Origin: Paenibacillus hamazuiensis
Lineage (GTDB): Bacteria; Bacillota; Bacilli; Paenibacillales; NBRC-103111
Direction: 5' to 3'
Assembly: GCF_023276405.1 (NCBI RefSeq)
Contig: NZ_JALRMO010000001.1
Location: forward strand, 806,001-870,000
Length of the DNA: 64,000 nucleotides
Positions 1 to 7,474 of this stretch are shown piece by piece (positions within the stretch are counted from its first letter, which is position 1; each line of letters begins with the position of its first letter). A program made the position numbers and the translations under genes. Below the pieces are notes generated by a model. The model searched no databases. It was not told where the DNA came from and was given only the letters and a program-made list of their open reading frames with translations.

Positions 1-450
1 CTGCCCCGCCTGTCCAAAAGCATACCGCTGATTCTGCGATACGAGACGTTCGTCAAAGACAAGTCGCTGTATAACACTCCGCCGGTACACACCATTTACA
101 TGATGAACCTGGTCCTGAAATGGACGTTGCGGCAAGGGGGCTTGGAGCGGCTGGAGCAGCTCAACGCGGACAAGGCGAATTTGCTGTACCGCGTCATTGA
201 TGCCAGCGCAGGTTTTTACAAAGGAATCATCGATGTCCCCGACCGTTCGCACATGAATGTGACGTGGAGAATGGCGGACGGGGAGCTCGAGCGGCTGTTC
301 GTCAAGGAATCGGAGCGGCACGGCTTCGAGGGGCTGGCCGGACACCGGAGCGTCGGAGGTTTGCGCGCTTCCGTTTATAACGCGGTGCCCGCCGAAGCAT
401 GCCGGGCGCTTGCCGATTTCATGGCGGATTTTCAAAGAAGACACGGGTAA
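1..450 (+). CDS. serC: Phosphoserine aminotransferase, C-terminal part (5' end outside window)
   Basis: This is the open-ended 3' part of a PLP-dependent phosphoserine aminotransferase, which makes O-phosphoserine from 3-phosphohydroxypyruvate in serine biosynthesis (the family also acts in PLP synthesis). The frame is open from base 1 to the TAA at 448-450, so about 150 C-terminal residues are visible. Recognisable SerC blocks are KDKSLYNTPPVHTIYM near the start, then SAGFYKGIIDVPDRS, MNVTWRM and the C-terminal GHRSVGGLRASVYNAVP signature. The active-site lysine lies upstream of the window. An internal ATG at 100 is not the start, because the conserved sequence continues in front of it. A terminator hairpin follows at 479-516. 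Confidence 0.95.
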   Translation: MPRLSKSIPLILRYETFVKDKSLYNTPPVHTIYMMNLVLKWTLRQGGLERLEQLNADKANLLYRVIDASAGFYKGIIDVPDRSHMNVTWRMADGELERLFVKESERHGFEGLAGHRSVGGLRASVYNAVPAEACRALADFMADFQRRHG

Positions 451-478
451 AGTTAACAACGACAGCCCTGTTTGTCCT

Positions 479-516
479 CGAAGCCGCCCGACCGATCCGG
501 CGGCGGCTTCGGGTTT
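479..516 (+). terminator. Rho-independent terminator after serC
   Basis: A perfect 10-bp stem (CGAAGCCGCC at 479-488, GGCGGCTTCG at 502-511) with a 13-nt loop is followed by a short T-rich tract, about 30 bp behind the serC stop codon. Confidence 0.7.
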
Positions 517-530
517 CTGTACCGCTGCTT

Positions 531-665
531 TTACCTGGTTTCGTCATCCGATGCCGGAATATACACGGTAGCTTTTAAGTCGGGATGATCCGCTATCGTA
601 AGCGATTGGTGCTCGAACTTAAGTTTGCCAAGTGCAGGATGATTGAATTGTTTCAGGCCAAGCGG
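531..665 (-). pseudogene. C-terminal remnant of an MmyB-type XRE-family regulator
   Basis: Read on the minus strand, this stretch encodes about 45 residues ending at a TAA (531-533). It contains FNHPALGKLKFEHQSL, TIADHPDLKATVYIP and a short DDETR tail. This matches the end of the MmyB-like ligand-binding domain found in helix-turn-helix XRE regulators (typical pattern: HPxLGxLxLxYxxLxxxDxPxLxLxVYxP). The DNA-binding half and most of the sensor domain are missing, because the frame runs directly into an MFS transporter remnant on the opposite strand. It is called a decayed fragment; the family call rests on this tail alone. Confidence 0.55.
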
Positions 666-910
666 GAACGACCCAGCTCAGTACGGCGCTTGGCGTATGT
701 TTCGTCGGGATCTTCTTCTACCGGGCCTTGGATAATCATTCCGATTTAGCCGATGCTCATGCCCGTTATGCATACGCTTTTTCCGTCGCGCTCGAGTTTG
801 TCCTGGTCTTGTCCGCGATGTATGCGGTTCTGCTTAGCTTCTTGATGAAATCGGGACAACGTCAGCGGGTGAAATCCGTTACAACTTCGGAACAAAGGGG
901 ATGTCGTTAA
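656..910 (+). pseudogene. C-terminal remnant of an MFS (DHA2/EmrB-QacA type) transporter
   Basis: The plus-strand frame through 656-910 gives AGTTQLSTALGVCFVGIFFY, then a hydrophobic segment (FSVALEFVLVLSAMYAVLLSFLM) and a short basic tail. The first block resembles the late conserved helix of 14-TM drug:H+ antiporters (family pattern: QLxxALGVAxxG). The hydrophobic segment would be the last membrane helix. There is no start codon or ribosome binding site for an independent gene. The fragment abuts the MmyB-type remnant on the other strand, so the junction near 655-668 is probably a deletion or rearrangement scar. Only about 80 of roughly 450-500 residues remain. Confidence 0.55.
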
Positions 911-972
911 TTTCAACCCGCTCATTTTCTCCCGATGTTCGCATAATTCTTCCGTTGCTTTCTCCGGTATAC

Positions 973-1023
973 AAAAAGGTACCCATAACCCGCACCTTTT
1001 CAAGCGTTCAGACTGTGGGTACC
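973..1023 (-). terminator. Candidate terminator for the HxlR/isochorismatase unit
   Basis: On the minus strand GGTACCCA (1023-1016) and TGGGTACC (985-978) form an 8-bp stem with a 30-nt loop, followed by five T residues (977-973). It lies about 60 bp beyond the isochorismatase stop codon. The long loop lowers confidence. Confidence 0.45.
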
Positions 1024-1084
1024 CGTTCATACGAGGCGGCTCTTATCAGTTGCTGCCAAAGTTTACTTCACTTCAATGAAAAAA

Positions 1085-1633
1085 TTAAATCATCTTGTGA
1101 AGGCTGCCAGTGTCCGTTACTTGGGCAAAGGTACCTTGCAATGATGCCATAAAAGTATCATGAACGGTTTTTGCAGGAATCACCGTATCGTTCCATACCA
1201 AATCTCTGGTGGTGCACGCATCGTCGAGCAATATGACTTCATAACCCAAGCGATGTGCGGCTCTCACGGTCGAATCGATGCATATGTGGCTCATCATGCC
1301 GCCAATGACCAGCCGGGATACTTTCATTGATTCAAGATTCTGATGCAATTCCGTTTGAAAAAAGCTATCCGGAGTATGTTTAACGATCACTTTTTCGCCA
1401 GCTTGGGGACTTACCCGTTCATGAATTGCAATGCCTTCCGTATCGGGAAGAAAAAACGTTGCATTTTTTTCCAATAGAATGCACTGAATATGAACGATCG
1501 GCAACCGCTTTTCCCGGAACAGCGCCAATGCTTCTTGAGCATGGGCTGCCGCTTGATCGGTATTGGCTAATTCATTTCTGCCTCCCTGGAAATAATCTTT
1601 CTGAATGTCTACCAATACTAACGCTGTATTCAT
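1085..1633 (-). CDS. Isochorismatase-like cysteine hydrolase
   Basis: A 182-residue cytoplasmic hydrolase of the isochorismatase/nicotinamidase superfamily. The family triad is visible as Asp9 (VLVDIQKDYF), Lys85 (VKHTPDSFF) and Cys118 (MMSHICIDSTVRAA), with the GGMMSH turn before the nucleophile. The length is normal. The ATG start has an AAAGGAG ribosome binding site 10 bases upstream. The gene lies downstream of an HxlR-family regulator on the same strand, with a palindromic operator candidate between them. That layout is typical of HxlR regulators controlling electrophile- or quinone-response genes. The substrate cannot be read from the sequence. Confidence 0.9.
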   Translation of the reverse strand: MNTALVLVDIQKDYFQGGRNELANTDQAAAHAQEALALFREKRLPIVHIQCILLEKNATFFLPDTEGIAIHERVSPQAGEKVIVKHTPDSFFQTELHQNLESMKVSRLVIGGMMSHICIDSTVRAAHRLGYEVILLDDACTTRDLVWNDTVIPAKTVHDTFMASLQGTFAQVTDTGSLHKMI

Positions 1634-1706
1634 GGTACACGGCTCCTTTACTTGTAGTTAGTGAGTTTCTAAAAGTATTATAGTCTCGATGTAATGAGCC
1701 GTGAAT

Positions 1707-1726
1707 TACCCACTTTTTTGTGGGTA
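1707..1726. promoter_or_regulatory. Palindromic operator candidate for the HxlR regulator
   Basis: TACCCAC-TTTTTT-GTGGGTA is a perfect 7-bp inverted repeat with a 6-nt A/T spacer. It lies between hxlR and the isochorismatase gene, about 75 bp upstream of the latter's start. Its size and symmetry suit a winged-helix dimer. It could alternatively act as a weak hairpin. Confidence 0.5.
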
Positions 1727-1740
1727 TGGGTGTAATAAGT

Positions 1741-2106
1741 TTAGATCTTGTAGCTGATGCCTTTGCGGTCTAGAAGTTCGGTTTGACCCCATTCCACCAT
1801 GTACTCGATACCTATCTCCTGCATGATCAGTACCGCGTCCAACAGCTTTCTCCCGCGTTCGGTAAGAAAGTATTCTACATGCAGCGGATATCCTTCGGTT
1901 TTGATTTTATCCACGATTCCGCAAGATTGCAGTTCTCTTAAATGCTGCAGCAGCATCTTTTGGGTGATTTGGTCGATATCCCGCTCCAATTGAGCCAAGG
2001 ACGTATTCCCATCCTTCAATTGAAAGATGATCATTGTTTTCCATTTGCCTTTAATAATGTCATGAACAACCTCTAACGGGCAGGTACACTGCTCCCGAAT
2101 TATCAT
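1741..2106 (-). CDS. HxlR/MarR-like winged-helix transcriptional regulator
   Basis: A 121-residue HxlR-family DNA-binding protein. The N-terminal CPLEVVHDIIKGKWKTMIIF block is the family signature, followed by the winged helix (LAQLERDIDQITQKMLLQHL, then a wing with GYPLHVEYFLTERG). Two cysteines near the N-terminus (EQCTC) lie where YodB/HypR-type members carry a redox-sensing cysteine, so electrophile sensing is a reasonable inference. The ATG at 2106 is preferred over the GTG at 2115, because GAGGT lies 7 bases in front of it. The isochorismatase-like gene follows on the same strand after about 107 bp containing a palindrome. Confidence 0.9.
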   Translation of the reverse strand: MIIREQCTCPLEVVHDIIKGKWKTMIIFQLKDGNTSLAQLERDIDQITQKMLLQHLRELQSCGIVDKIKTEGYPLHVEYFLTERGRKLLDAVLIMQEIGIEYMVEWGQTELLDRKGISYKI

Positions 2107-2176
2107 AGAATTCACCTCGATGCGATCATTTCAAACCATGCGCCCACGCGATCATTTTCTGATCAGATAAGGAACC

Positions 2177-2213
2177 TCGGAGAGCCAATCCGGAATCGGA
2201 GAGCCAATCCGGG
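2177..2213. repeat. Two-copy 19-bp tandem repeat
   Basis: TCGGAGAGCCAATCCGGAA (2177-2195) is repeated with one change at 2196-2213. It lies in the gap between hxlR and the oxidoreductase remnant. No function is apparent. Confidence 0.6.
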
Positions 2214-2240
2214 ATGCCCTCCCTCTCCCTTGCTGGAACG

Positions 2241-2268
2241 GGCACTTTCCTACGAACCAAAAAGTGCC
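2241..2268. other. Hairpin upstream of the oxidoreductase remnant
   Basis: GGCACTTT (2241-2248) pairs with AAAGTGCC (2261-2268) across a 12-nt loop. There is no T-run, so this is more likely an operator or an idle structure than a terminator. Confidence 0.35.
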
Positions 2269-2350
2269 TGCTTACATGAATTTGTTCTTTGTTTTATCGT
2301 AATGGTAATCATCATACCAGATCAAACGATAATTAAGGAGTGTTAATGTC

Positions 2351-2749
2351 ATGAAAAAAATAGGAGTCGGCATCATCGGAGCAAGCACGAACGGCACATG
2401 GGGAGGGCTTGCGCATGTTCCAGCGCTGCTGGCGCTTCCGGAAGAAGGGGACTTGGTGCTGCAGTCGAACGATAACTTTATGTTTCAAATCGATTCCTTT
2501 ACGGTAAAGGGGACGCAGCGCAGCAAAAACCTCGAAGTTCTGCCCGTTCCGGAGCAATACATCGCGCTGCCCGCCGCACTGGCTCCCGGTCCGGCCTACA
2601 ACGTTGCCGGTCTGTATCGGCAAATATCAGCCGATCTTCAGGACAACTCGCATACGGCACCTGATTTTCGCACCGCTTTGGAGGTTCACCGGTTGATCGA
2701 TGCCGTTCAGCGGGCTGCGGATACCGGGATCAGGCAGCTGGTAAAATGA
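2351..2749 (+). pseudogene. Gfo/Idh/MocA (Gal80-like) oxidoreductase with the middle deleted
   Basis: The 132-residue ORF begins with a normal Rossmann start (IGVGIIGASTNGTWGGLAHVPALLALPE). It then switches without a frame change to the far C-terminus of the same family (EGDLVLQSNDNFMFQIDSF, then VLPVPEQYIALPAAL and TAPDFRTALEVHRLIDAVQR). Full-length members have about 350-380 residues, so some 230 codons are missing in frame after about residue 31. The NAD(P)-binding fold and the catalytic region are lost, so the protein should be inactive even though the reading frame, the AAGGAG ribosome binding site and a downstream terminator are intact. Confidence 0.8.
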
Positions 2750-2823
2750 TCCATGTTTGATTTCGATTTAGACTTTCCGGCCAGGGTCGCCTCGGAGATT
2801 CGCAGACGTATCCATAATAAGCA

Positions 2824-2863
2824 AAGTCCCGAACGGATTTGTGCCGATCGGGACTTCGTTTTT
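2824..2863 (+). terminator. Terminator between convergent genes
   Basis: AAGTCCCGA (2824-2832) pairs with TCGGGACTT (2848-2856), followed by CGTTTTT. It serves the oxidoreductase remnant and lies just before the 3' end of the convergent pectate-lyase-like gene. Confidence 0.75.
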
Positions 2864-2875
2864 GCACGGATGATT

Positions 2876-5800
2876 TTACTTGTTATGCCCGTGCTGTGTC
2901 GCAACGACTTCCCAAACGACAGGCGTCGAGAGGTTGCCGGCCGTGTCGGTCGCCTGCACCGTAATCCGGTTGCGGCCTTGCTTCAGCGGTACGACAACGG
3001 AGTAGGTGAGATCCGGGTTCACGACGGCGGCGATGTCGTTCGCCGTTACGGTCCCCGGCTCGCTCAGCTTGCCTTTGATCGTATAATCTCCTTCCGGTGA
3101 CCGATCGTCCATACCTTGGTTGCCGATCCGCGGATTTGTGATGGTGACGGCCGGAGGAGTGATGTCATAGGTGATGATCAGCTTAGCGGGGGTCGCCTTG
3201 TTGCCGAGCAGGTCGGCGGCTTCCACCGTAAATTCGTTCGCGCCTTCCAGCAGCCGGACGGTCCGCGCAAACCGCAGGTTCGCGTCGACAGGAACTTCGG
3301 CGCCGTTAATCCATACGTTGGACGGCTCGCTGACCTTACCGGAGATGGAATAGACCGCCGTATTGACCGAAACGCTGCGCTGATCGAGGCGAAGCGCCGG
3401 CGGGATGGAGTCGACGAACAACGTGATGGACACCGGCTCGGCGGAAATTCCGTTTGTGTCGACCGCTTCGACTTTAATCGCATTGTCGCCCTGCTCAAGC
3501 TGCAGCGTGGCCGCGAACTTCAAATTCGCTCCGACTGTTGCCGGCTTGCCGTTTACTTTTACCGCCGCCGCTCTGTTCACGCTTCCGGTTACCTTATAAG
3601 TCGCTTCGGTGACGGAGCCGCTTTGCTGGTCCAGCTTGATGACAAGCGGACCGGCCGGCGTGACGGATACCGGGTCGGAATAAGCGCCTTCGAGCGTGCT
3701 GTTCGCCGCCGCTACCGCATAAATGTAAGTTTGGTCGTAAGGCAACCCTTTGTCCGTGTAGACGAGTCCGGTTTGACCGGAAGCGATCAGCCTGAAGCGT
3801 CCGGCTTCGCTGTCTTTACGGTAAATGTTATACGAGAGCGCATCCGTTACCGCGTTCCAGCTGATTTGCGCCGCATTGCCGTACACCGCTGCGGTCACTC
3901 CGCCCGGCGCGCTCAGCGCCGGGACGCCGACCCGGATGTTATCGAGGTACTCGTTCACCGCGTTTTTGGCGGACGACAGGAAGTCGATCGCGCTTAATTT
4001 GGCGGCGTCGGGCCAGCCTCTGTCCTTGTGGAACGGAACGGTGCCCGTCGAAACGCCGTCTATGAACACTTCGACCATTTGCGTTTTAATATCGGCCACC
4101 GCTTTCACATGGTACCATGTATTCGGCTTAAACTCGTTGTTCTTCGGCAGCGGCACCGCTTTCCCGTTGCTTGTGTCCGTATTGCGGTAATAGAAGCAGT
4201 ATTCGGTCGGACAGCCCGCCCCATATCCCGTGAAAATCTCGACGTACTGCTTGCCGAACGCCGTATCGAGCAGCCGGAGCACCCTCGGGTAATCGGCCCC
4301 GTCCTTCTGCATGACGTCGACTTCGGCGATGACGGTGCCCGTTTGTTCCGGGAATTTCCTAGACGCCCTTGTTTGCGTGGATCCGGTATTGTTGTCGTAA
4401 AGGTTCAGCAGCTTGCCGGAACTGTTGCCCGCAGGGGCGGGCGGTACCGCATCGACCATCACCTTGTTGATATCCGTTCCCGGGGTGGGCCTTGTATCGT
4501 AGCCTACCGGAATCGTGCCGTTCACCGCGTTTTCGAAATCGTCGTTAATCAGGAAAACCGCGGCCGGAGTTCCGAGCAGCGCCCCATTGCGCTCCTCCGA
4601 GTTTTCTATGCTTTCGCCATAGGAGTTGACGGATTTGATCACGTAAAAATAGTTCACACCCGGTTCGACCTGCGTATCCGTATATTCCGTAGCGGGAACC
4701 GTCGCTATCGTCGTGTACGGTCCGCTTGGCGTCAGGCTGCGCTTCACCTGATAAGCGGTCGCTCTTTCCGCCGGAGACCAGGTAATTTGCAAGTCCGCTT
4801 CGCTTCTCGACACGCTGACACCCGTCGCCTTGTAAGGAATCGGATCGAATTTCGCGAAATTCATTTGAGAAAACAGCGATTTGTTGTAGTTTTCGATCAG
4901 GTTGTTTTCCTTGGCCGCATCCGCCATCAGCCCGATGTACACTTCGTCCGCATCCAGCTGCATGGAAGCAACAGGTGTCCACGTCGTTCCGGTGAGCGAC
5001 ATGTAGCCGGTCACCGTATGGCCGAATTTGACGATTCTCACGTAATACGGCGGATTGATCGACGGGAGCGGCGGCGTTTCCGCCATGCTGCCTCCTTCGG
5101 TGTCTCTCGTGTAAAATTCCGCCACGTGGCCGTCGCCCCGTACGGCAAGGCCCATCATCGCCATACGCGCGCCCGGCGTCAGCTTCTCCCTGATCATCAC
5201 ACCGGCTTTGGCCAGCGGAGTCGTGTGCGTAATTTTATCGATCCGGGCGCTCAGCTCGCCGTCGCCGGCCAGCTTTTGGTAGACGAATTGGAACGACTCG
5301 TCCCCGCCTGGGCCGGAAAGGTTGCCTGCGCTTTTCAGCGTCAGCACGCCGTCGTTCAGGTTGGCATGACCCGGCAAGCCCGGGTGGCCTACATCCGTGG
5401 CGTTCCAGGGCGCGATGTCTCCGAAGCCGTTGACGTGCACCGGCACCGCCGCAGAATCGGTGGACGTTCCGCTGTTATCGATCGCTTTGGCGATCAGGTA
5501 ATAGGTGCCCTCCGGAACGTTGGCCCACGTGAATTGGAACGGAGCGTTATCGTCCTCGCCCATCTTGACGTCACCGTTGTAAAACTCCACCTTGCTGACG
5601 GTACCGTCCGGATCCGATGCATTCGCTTCGATCGTTATTGCGCTGCCCGCATCCGTTATCGTATTGATCGCAGGGGACGTGATGCGCACCTCCGGGTTTT
5701 GCGAGCCGCTGCCGATTATGGAGTTCAGGTAATTTTCCAAATTCGTGTATCCGTTCGCGGCAATCCCGTTGCGATCTGCAGCATCTCCCGGATTCAGCCC

Positions 5801-7027
5801 ATGGGGGGTCTCCCAATCGTCCGGCATGCCGTCATGATCCGAATCCGCAGGCACCGGGCCGCTCTTCAGCTCCGGCCAGCCGCCGACTTCGCTCTGCGAA
5901 TTGATTTGCCGCCCCGTACGGTTGCGAATATCGGCGACGATGCGGGCGTCAACGGAATCGCGTTTCGGCAAAATCGCCCCGGCGCCGCCCAGCACAAGGT
6001 CATACGTTTCCTCCGGCGTATGGGTCGTTACCGGCGCTGCGGGCACCGGTTCGGCCAGCTTCACGTTGCCGGAAGTAAAATCGTGAACGCCGAGCCAGTT
6101 GTCCGCTGTCACGCTCGGGGAACCGTCGATATAGTTGCCGCTGATGTACCAGTTGCCGATGTCGCCGACTTCGTCGAGCACGAGATCTCTTTTGTCCAGC
6201 ACCGTGTCGGGGCCGTATTTGTTATAGTTGTTGATCATGTTGATGTTCGCGCTGTTGCCGCCGTATGCGGTTTTATAATTCAAGTTGTAAACGACGTTGT
6301 TGCGGTAGTCGAGATTGCGTTTGTCCTCTTCCGTTCTCCCTTTGAAACGGGGGTTCCGGCTGCTGTTATGCACCAAAATATTGTGGTGGTACGTGTTGTT
6401 GCCGGCTCCCCACAAGCCGCCGAAGCCGTGGCGCCCTTTTTCGTGGCGAGACATGTGCAGCGCTTCGCCGACGATGGACCACTGCACCGTTAAATTGTCG
6501 ACGCCTTGCGGAGACAATACCTCATCGATCGCCCATGAAAACGAGCAGTGGTCGAGAATGATGTTTTTCCGGTTATCGATCGTAAAGGCGTCCGCATCGG
6601 AAGGGGACTTGTCGCCCATGCGAAACCGCATATAGCGGATGATCACATTGTCCGCTTTCAGGTACGTCGGATAATTGCCTACCGCGATTCCGTCTCCCGG
6701 CGCCGTTTGTCCGGCGATCGTCAAGTTCGAGCCGGTAATATTAAGCGGCGATTCCAGCATAACGGTGCCGGATACGCGGAACACGACGGTGCGGTTGCCT
6801 TGACTGACCGCATCCCTGAGCGAACCGGGGCCGGAGTCGTTCAGATTCGTCACCTCATACACTTCTCCGCCGCGCCCGCCGGTGGTGTACATGCCTCCGC
6901 CTTCGGCTCCCGGGAAAGCGGGAAGCGGATCGGGCGTCGCCGGCGTGTCGTTCGCCTGGACCGGAACGGCGGCTGCAAGCAGGGCGGCAGATAAGAGCGA
7001 CGAACATATGAGCTTTTTCAGTTTCAT
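2876..7027 (-). CDS. Secreted multidomain pectate-lyase-like protein with Ig/FN3 modules
   Basis: 1383 residues, exported by a Sec signal peptide (about 1-25, ending PVQANDT). Residues 35-380 form a right-handed beta-helix of the pectate lyase type (PAFPGAEGGGMYTTGGRGG, DNVIIRYMRFRMGD, IILDHCSFSWAIDEVLS, YHHNILVHNSSRNPRFKGR), as in polysaccharide lyase family 1-related proteins. A calcium-loop-like stretch (DSDHDGMPDDWE, about 397-408) follows. Then come a bacterial Ig domain (about 447-533), a concanavalin/DUF1349-like region (about 535-730), an FN3 domain (about 733-820), a second LamG-like region (about 825-1030), another FN3 domain and three Ig-like repeats (about 1124-1383). The ATG has AAAGGAGGT upstream. 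There is no SLH or sortase anchor, so it is probably released or held by its binding modules. Likely substrate: pectin, inferred from the family. Confidence 0.9.
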   Translation of the reverse strand: MKLKKLICSSLLSAALLAAAVPVQANDTPATPDPLPAFPGAEGGGMYTTGGRGGEVYEVTNLNDSGPGSLRDAVSQGNRTVVFRVSGTVMLESPLNITGSNLTIAGQTAPGDGIAVGNYPTYLKADNVIIRYMRFRMGDKSPSDADAFTIDNRKNIILDHCSFSWAIDEVLSPQGVDNLTVQWSIVGEALHMSRHEKGRHGFGGLWGAGNNTYHHNILVHNSSRNPRFKGRTEEDKRNLDYRNNVVYNLNYKTAYGGNSANINMINNYNKYGPDTVLDKRDLVLDEVGDIGNWYISGNYIDGSPSVTADNWLGVHDFTSGNVKLAEPVPAAPVTTHTPEETYDLVLGGAGAILPKRDSVDARIVADIRNRTGRQINSQSEVGGWPELKSGPVPADSDHDGMPDDWETPHGLNPGDAADRNGIAANGYTNLENYLNSIIGSGSQNPEVRITSPAINTITDAGSAITIEANASDPDGTVSKVEFYNGDVKMGEDDNAPFQFTWANVPEGTYYLIAKAIDNSGTSTDSAAVPVHVNGFGDIAPWNATDVGHPGLPGHANLNDGVLTLKSAGNLSGPGGDESFQFVYQKLAGDGELSARIDKITHTTPLAKAGVMIREKLTPGARMAMMGLAVRGDGHVAEFYTRDTEGGSMAETPPLPSINPPYYVRIVKFGHTVTGYMSLTGTTWTPVASMQLDADEVYIGLMADAAKENNLIENYNKSLFSQMNFAKFDPIPYKATGVSVSRSEADLQITWSPAERATAYQVKRSLTPSGPYTTIATVPATEYTDTQVEPGVNYFYVIKSVNSYGESIENSEERNGALLGTPAAVFLINDDFENAVNGTIPVGYDTRPTPGTDINKVMVDAVPPAPAGNSSGKLLNLYDNNTGSTQTRASRKFPEQTGTVIAEVDVMQKDGADYPRVLRLLDTAFGKQYVEIFTGYGAGCPTEYCFYYRNTDTSNGKAVPLPKNNEFKPNTWYHVKAVADIKTQMVEVFIDGVSTGTVPFHKDRGWPDAAKLSAIDFLSSAKNAVNEYLDNIRVGVPALSAPGGVTAAVYGNAAQISWNAVTDALSYNIYRKDSEAGRFRLIASGQTGLVYTDKGLPYDQTYIYAVAAANSTLEGAYSDPVSVTPAGPLVIKLDQQSGSVTEATYKVTGSVNRAAAVKVNGKPATVGANLKFAATLQLEQGDNAIKVEAVDTNGISAEPVSITLFVDSIPPALRLDQRSVSVNTAVYSISGKVSEPSNVWINGAEVPVDANLRFARTVRLLEGANEFTVEAADLLGNKATPAKLIITYDITPPAVTITNPRIGNQGMDDRSPEGDYTIKGKLSEPGTVTANDIAAVVNPDLTYSVVVPLKQGRNRITVQATDTAGNLSTPVVWEVVATQHGHNK

Positions 7028-7140
7028 TACCGATACCTCCTTTGAATCGGATGTTCTCGTTCAGTTTTCATGTACACGGTCCGTTATCCCGCGTTTCAAA
7101 TCACCCCCTTCTTCCGGCAAGTTGTGGATATTCCTGAAAA

Positions 7141-7154
7141 TGTAACCGCTTCCT
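7141..7154. promoter_or_regulatory. Degenerate cre (CcpA-binding) candidate upstream of the pectate lyase gene
   Basis: TGTAACCGCTTCCT matches 12 of 14 positions of the cre consensus TGWAANCGNTNWCA. It lies about 115 bp upstream of the pectate-lyase-like start. Catabolite repression would suit the gene; the site is inferred. Confidence 0.35.
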
Positions 7155-7276
7155 AAAAAAGAAACAACCCCCTGTGAATAAAAATTATACAGGGGAACCG
7201 CTGCGGCCATTATAGGCCGAATATTTCTTTTCATAGGGTTGTCGAACTATCCGGAGTAATAAAAAATAAACGGCTA

Positions 7277-7305
7277 TTGCAATCCACCGTTCTGTTGGAT
7301 ATAAT
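7277..7305 (+). promoter_or_regulatory. Sigma-A promoter of the leader/attenuator transcript
   Basis: TTGCAA (7277-7282), a 17-bp spacer and a perfect TATAAT (7300-7305). Transcription would start near 7312 and first meet the 15-codon leader ORF. Confidence 0.75.
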
Positions 7306-7337
7306 CAAGCTTAAATCTTGCGAAGGGGTCGAACGAT

Positions 7338-7385
7338 ATGATTAACTTGATGTTCGTACAACTTCATCATTACAAGCAGCGTTAG
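7338..7385 (+). CDS. 15-residue leader peptide MINLMFVQLHHYKQR
   Basis: A 15-codon ORF with a good ribosome binding site (GAAGGGG, 9 bases upstream of the ATG), 32 bp downstream of a strong promoter. Its TAG stop codon (7383-7385) lies inside the left arm of a terminator hairpin (7378-7386), so a ribosome at the end of the ORF would disrupt the terminator. This is the arrangement of ribosome-mediated attenuators, as known in front of many antibiotic-resistance genes in Firmicutes. No structural gene follows: an IS1182-type element begins about 90 bp downstream. The peptide was not matched to a named leader; the function is inferred from layout. Confidence 0.6.
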   Translation: MINLMFVQLHHYKQR

Positions 7386-7420
7386 CACGCCTGAATTTAC
7401 CAGGGTGGGCTAACGCTTTT
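7378..7420 (+). terminator. Attenuator-type terminator overlapping the leader ORF stop
   Basis: AGCGTTAGC (7378-7386) pairs perfectly with GCTAACGCT (7409-7417) across a 22-nt loop, followed by TTTT. The left arm contains the last codons and the stop of the leader peptide. Confidence 0.75.
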
Positions 7421-7447
7421 CGCGCTGGCCTCCCTGCAGCATACCAC

Positions 7448-7474
7448 GCGCGCAGGACCAAGAGGTCCTGCGCT
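7448..7474. repeat. Left copy of the 27-bp target duplication (terminator palindrome)
   Basis: An exact 27-bp direct repeat of 9020-9046. It consists of GCGCAGGACC-AAGA-GGTCCTGCGC with GC in front and one T behind, i.e. a terminator stem-loop. The T-run of this copy is cut after one base by the IS element. Confidence 0.85.

Noticed and set aside
901-1152. An 83-codon plus-strand frame
   Set aside because: No ribosome binding site, overlaps the 3' end of the isochorismatase gene and has no recognisable family.
4028-6493. An 821-codon open frame on the plus strand
   Set aside because: Antisense shadow of the pectate-lyase-like gene; composition rich in Arg/His, no start signals and no protein family features.
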